Positions 61,560 through 64,000 of a DNA stretch of 64,000 nt are shown one piece after another (positions within the stretch are counted from its first letter, which is position 1; every line of letters begins with the position of its first letter). This DNA comes from Rhodeus uyekii (taxonomy: Eukaryota; Chordata; Actinopteri; Cypriniformes; Acheilognathidae). The position numbers and the translations under genes were made by a program. The notes beneath the pieces are model-generated. The model worked only from the letters and a program-made list of their open reading frames with translations, was not told the DNA's origin and did no database searches. Location: NCBI GenBank assembly GCA_037043235.1, contig JAWRVZ010000030.1, positions 652,001-716,000 on the forward strand. Reading direction: 5' to 3'.

Positions 61560-62250
61560 AGTTTTCGTGACATTTATTAGTTTAATTATGTGTAAATCTC
61601 ACAATGTGATAGGAGCGTGAGAATACATGAGGCAGCAGTAATTATTACATGTGAAATGACCATCTGTCTCAGGAGCAACGAGCTGCTTTTAGTCACAATC
61701 GCACTTGCTGATATCAGTTTTTCGCCACCGGAGCAGTTCACACAGCGCATCTGTTTGCTTTGAAAGTGGCAAACATTTATCATATTGTGTCATTTCAATG
61801 CTGACCAAAGGATGAAAGACATTTTCAGGGAGTGCGCGGCCACGTTATCGGCCAAACGTTTACTGGACCCATTTGCCCGAGTTACCACCACCATTGTGAG
61901 ACCTTTTTTGTTCGCTGTGTTATTATAGATATGCAGTGTGCTCAGCAATCTCATCAAGGCCGGACTGGCGTCTCCGACAGGCACTAAGTGGCACTTGGTT
62001 TGCAGGGCTGCCGTGGATCATTTAGGCCTAATGAGCGAGCCTGGCCTCCCCCGTGGGGCTGGCAGAGCGCTGTTCCCAGACCTGCCTCAGCGGCGGCCTG
62101 CCTCGCGCTCGCACCGCTGGCGCACCCCAGCTACCCGCTGTGAGGATAATGAGGAATTCTGGGATCCGCTCAGGCCCCTGCTTTCTGCATTCGCTCAGAA
62201 TGGAGTCTGGAGAACTTTAGTCTAACACAAACCTCCAATATAATCCTTCG
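61560..62250. promoter_or_regulatory. candidate conserved non-coding block
   Basis: Repeat-free and GC-rich in its second half (61960-62200: 'cctgcctcagcggcggcctg'). The 95-codon ORF at 61938-62225 has no domain and no splice context, so I do not call a gene. Confidence 0.33.
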
Positions 62251-63460
62251 CTTTTGTTTGTGCGCAATTGTTGCTTTGACACGCCACAGAGGTTTTACAC
62301 CTGCAAGAAACACATTTCTGATTACTAAAGGAATACGTTTTACCGCAAAATTAGTCTGAAATACTACCAGGGTTGTCCTTTCGCATTAAGCGGAGTAAGA
62401 AGCTGCTTGTGGCCTTTGCTTGAAACTGAATGATGATTAGTCTTTTTGGTAGGTAAAAATCAGCTGAACGCTTTTGCCCTGAATAAGATGTTCCTGAGAA
62501 GAACAGCTGCATTGATTTTCTATGTGGATAATACAAACCAGCAAACTCACTGTGCCTTTTTCTCTGTGCCTTGTAAGATATTTTTAATTTTTGCCTAAAT
62601 ATTTGGAGTGGTTTCTAACAAAGCATATTGAATTTTCATTGATTGTGTGCCCTAAAATTCATATTATTGCCTGCAAAATAAGAAAGAGATTTATATGCAT
62701 GTGTTTGATCCCAAAAACACAAAAGCAGCAGCAGTAGTATGTCAGATCAGAAGCTATTTAGATATATTTTCTGAGTGATGGATTTATCTTACACCTCCTG
62801 GTCGTGTCACACTCAACAAAGCTTAGTCGTGACGGCCTTGTTAGGGCTTGTCTGCACCTTATGTTTTTTGCTAACAAAGACTAAAGAGGAATTTATCGTT
62901 CTTTAGGACCTAGACATTGTAAACATATGGATCTGCCAGAGAACCCACGTATTTTGTTTTTCTATTGACCCAGGCTGTTTATCAATGCAGGTTTCAGATT
63001 TCTTCACTTATCTCTAGTGTTTGTGGCTAGGACATTCCCCTTTGTTGACCTTCTGAGTAGTTTCAATGACCCTGGGCTCTCATGCGGCATGTCCCCACTG
63101 GTCAAGACATTTTCCAGTCCCGCCAGGTGAAAAGAAGTGTGACCCAACGTGTTTTGGGTTGTCTAGTCTATCCCATGCTTGGCTGGCCAAGTCTGAAAGC
63201 AAAACGCCTAAGGCATTTCATATTTGCTATTTGTTGACCACGGTGTGACATGATACTATTGACAGCTTCTCCGAGTGCACAAAGAGCTTGTTTTGGAGTT
63301 GCAGACCATGAGGGCATGTAAAATGCAGTGGTCAATTTTTAGCAATTTCTTTTAGTGTGGAAGAAAATGACTGTGATTCAGAATAAGAATAAGTCTGGAA
63401 TGTCGAAAATTCTCTTAAATTCAACAGACTCATTTTTATTTTCAATTACAGGTCAGTCAC

Positions 63461-63607
63461 ATTTACATTTATGCATTATCCAAAGCAACTTACATTGCAT
63501 TCAAGGAACATATTGACATTTTAGTCAGTTTTTTGCTTTCCCTGGGGATCAAACCCATGACTTCGGCGTTGCAAACACCAATGCTCTACTGATTGAACTA
63601 CAGGACA
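63461..63607 (-). mobile_element. tRNA-derived SINE, reverse orientation
   Basis: The complement carries 'cctgtagttcaatcagtaga', the B-box-like GGTTTGATCCC, 'agggaaagcaaaaaac', and the tail 'tgcaatgtaagttgctttgg'. Same family as 33666 and 42768. Confidence 0.8.
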
Positions 63608-63937
63608 CCAGTTTATTCTTTTCACTCTGTCCTTATTAGGTTTAACATCATACCAATAATTAAGGTATTTACAAGATCCCATTAAGAAGAATGAATGTTC
63701 CGGCTGAACATATTTGAATGCATGTTTTGGGCATAACTGCAGAGATTTAAGGTGATCATGTGCGCCGTCTTCTTCACAGTTGAAGAGCGGATCTAGCAGA
63801 ATCAGCCAGTGCTTGGGCTGTTCTCATATTTCACCTCTCCAATTGGCTCCATTTGTATGAGTTAAGCAGGACATTCTGCTCAATTTAAAGAAACAGGAGT
63901 ATTTATTGGTTAATGCATATTGTGGCTTTTTACTTTT

Positions 63938-64000
63938 TTATGCATTTGGAAGACACTTTTATTCAAAGCAACTTACATTGTATCTTATTCAAGGAACATT
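63938..64000 (-). repeat. SINE tail fragment, cut by window end
   Basis: 'gcatttggaagacactttta' followed by 'ttcaaagcaacttacattg' is the reverse SINE tail, continuing beyond the window. Confidence 0.65.

Larger units (their letters stand above)
51834..64000 (+). other. tead1: tead1 intron after the first coding exon (open at window end)
   Basis: I found no exon encoding the rest of the TEA domain (expected RNELIARYIKLRTGK-like) up to the window end, so the intron is at least 12 kb. It holds the repeats and candidate elements listed separately. Confidence 0.7.

Overview
The window is vertebrate genomic DNA, most likely from a teleost fish and probably a cypriniform or close relative. The evidence is two split vertebrate genes with canonical GT/AG introns, some only 86-89 bp, in an AT-rich background. 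That background is full of fish-type repeats: tRNA-derived SINEs whose 3' tail carries TTGGATAAAAGCGTCTGC, a 5S-rRNA-derived SINE, hAT and pogo/Tigger-like MITEs, solo-LTR-like copies and very long microsatellites. There are no prokaryotic features. The species assignment is inference.

Region 1 (1-7.8 kb) holds the 3' part of parva (alpha-parvin, plus strand). Ten exons encode the last 273 residues, covering both calponin-homology domains, and end at a TGA at 7406-7408. The first exons lie upstream of the window. The introns contain two pogo/Tigger-like MITEs in opposite orientation, a hAT MITE with a perfect 8-bp target duplication, SINE fragments and an LTR-like copy.

Region 2 (7.8-26.8 kb) is intergenic and mostly transposon-derived: SINEs, a 353-bp retroelement-like insertion inside a SINE, an LTR fragment, a 2.2-kb element with about 110-bp inverted repeats, a 1.58-kb Tigger-like element with about 200-bp inverted repeats, several palindromic MITEs, and a CA-rich block from 25.7 to 26.7 kb.

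Region 3 (26.8-27.75 kb) is a CpG-richer segment with a TATA-like motif, two strong splice donors and three clustered CATTCC (TEAD-binding) motifs. It is the best candidate for a tead1 promoter and 5' untranslated exon.

Region 4 (27.75-64 kb) is tead1 intron, single-copy-looking stretches and repeats, with one recognisable coding exon at 51581-51833. That exon encodes the N-terminus and the first part of the TEA domain. Its reading frame has an in-frame TAG upstream and no ATG before residue 19. An ATT codon in near-ideal Kozak context sits where mammalian TEAD1 is known to start at AUU. No later tead1 coding exon was found, so the following intron exceeds 12 kb.

The PARVA-TEAD1 order matches the human 11p15 arrangement and supports both identifications. 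Alpha-parvin works in the ILK-PINCH-parvin adhesion complex and TEAD1 is the DNA-binding partner of YAP/TAZ. The two genes are neighbours rather than a known operon-like unit.
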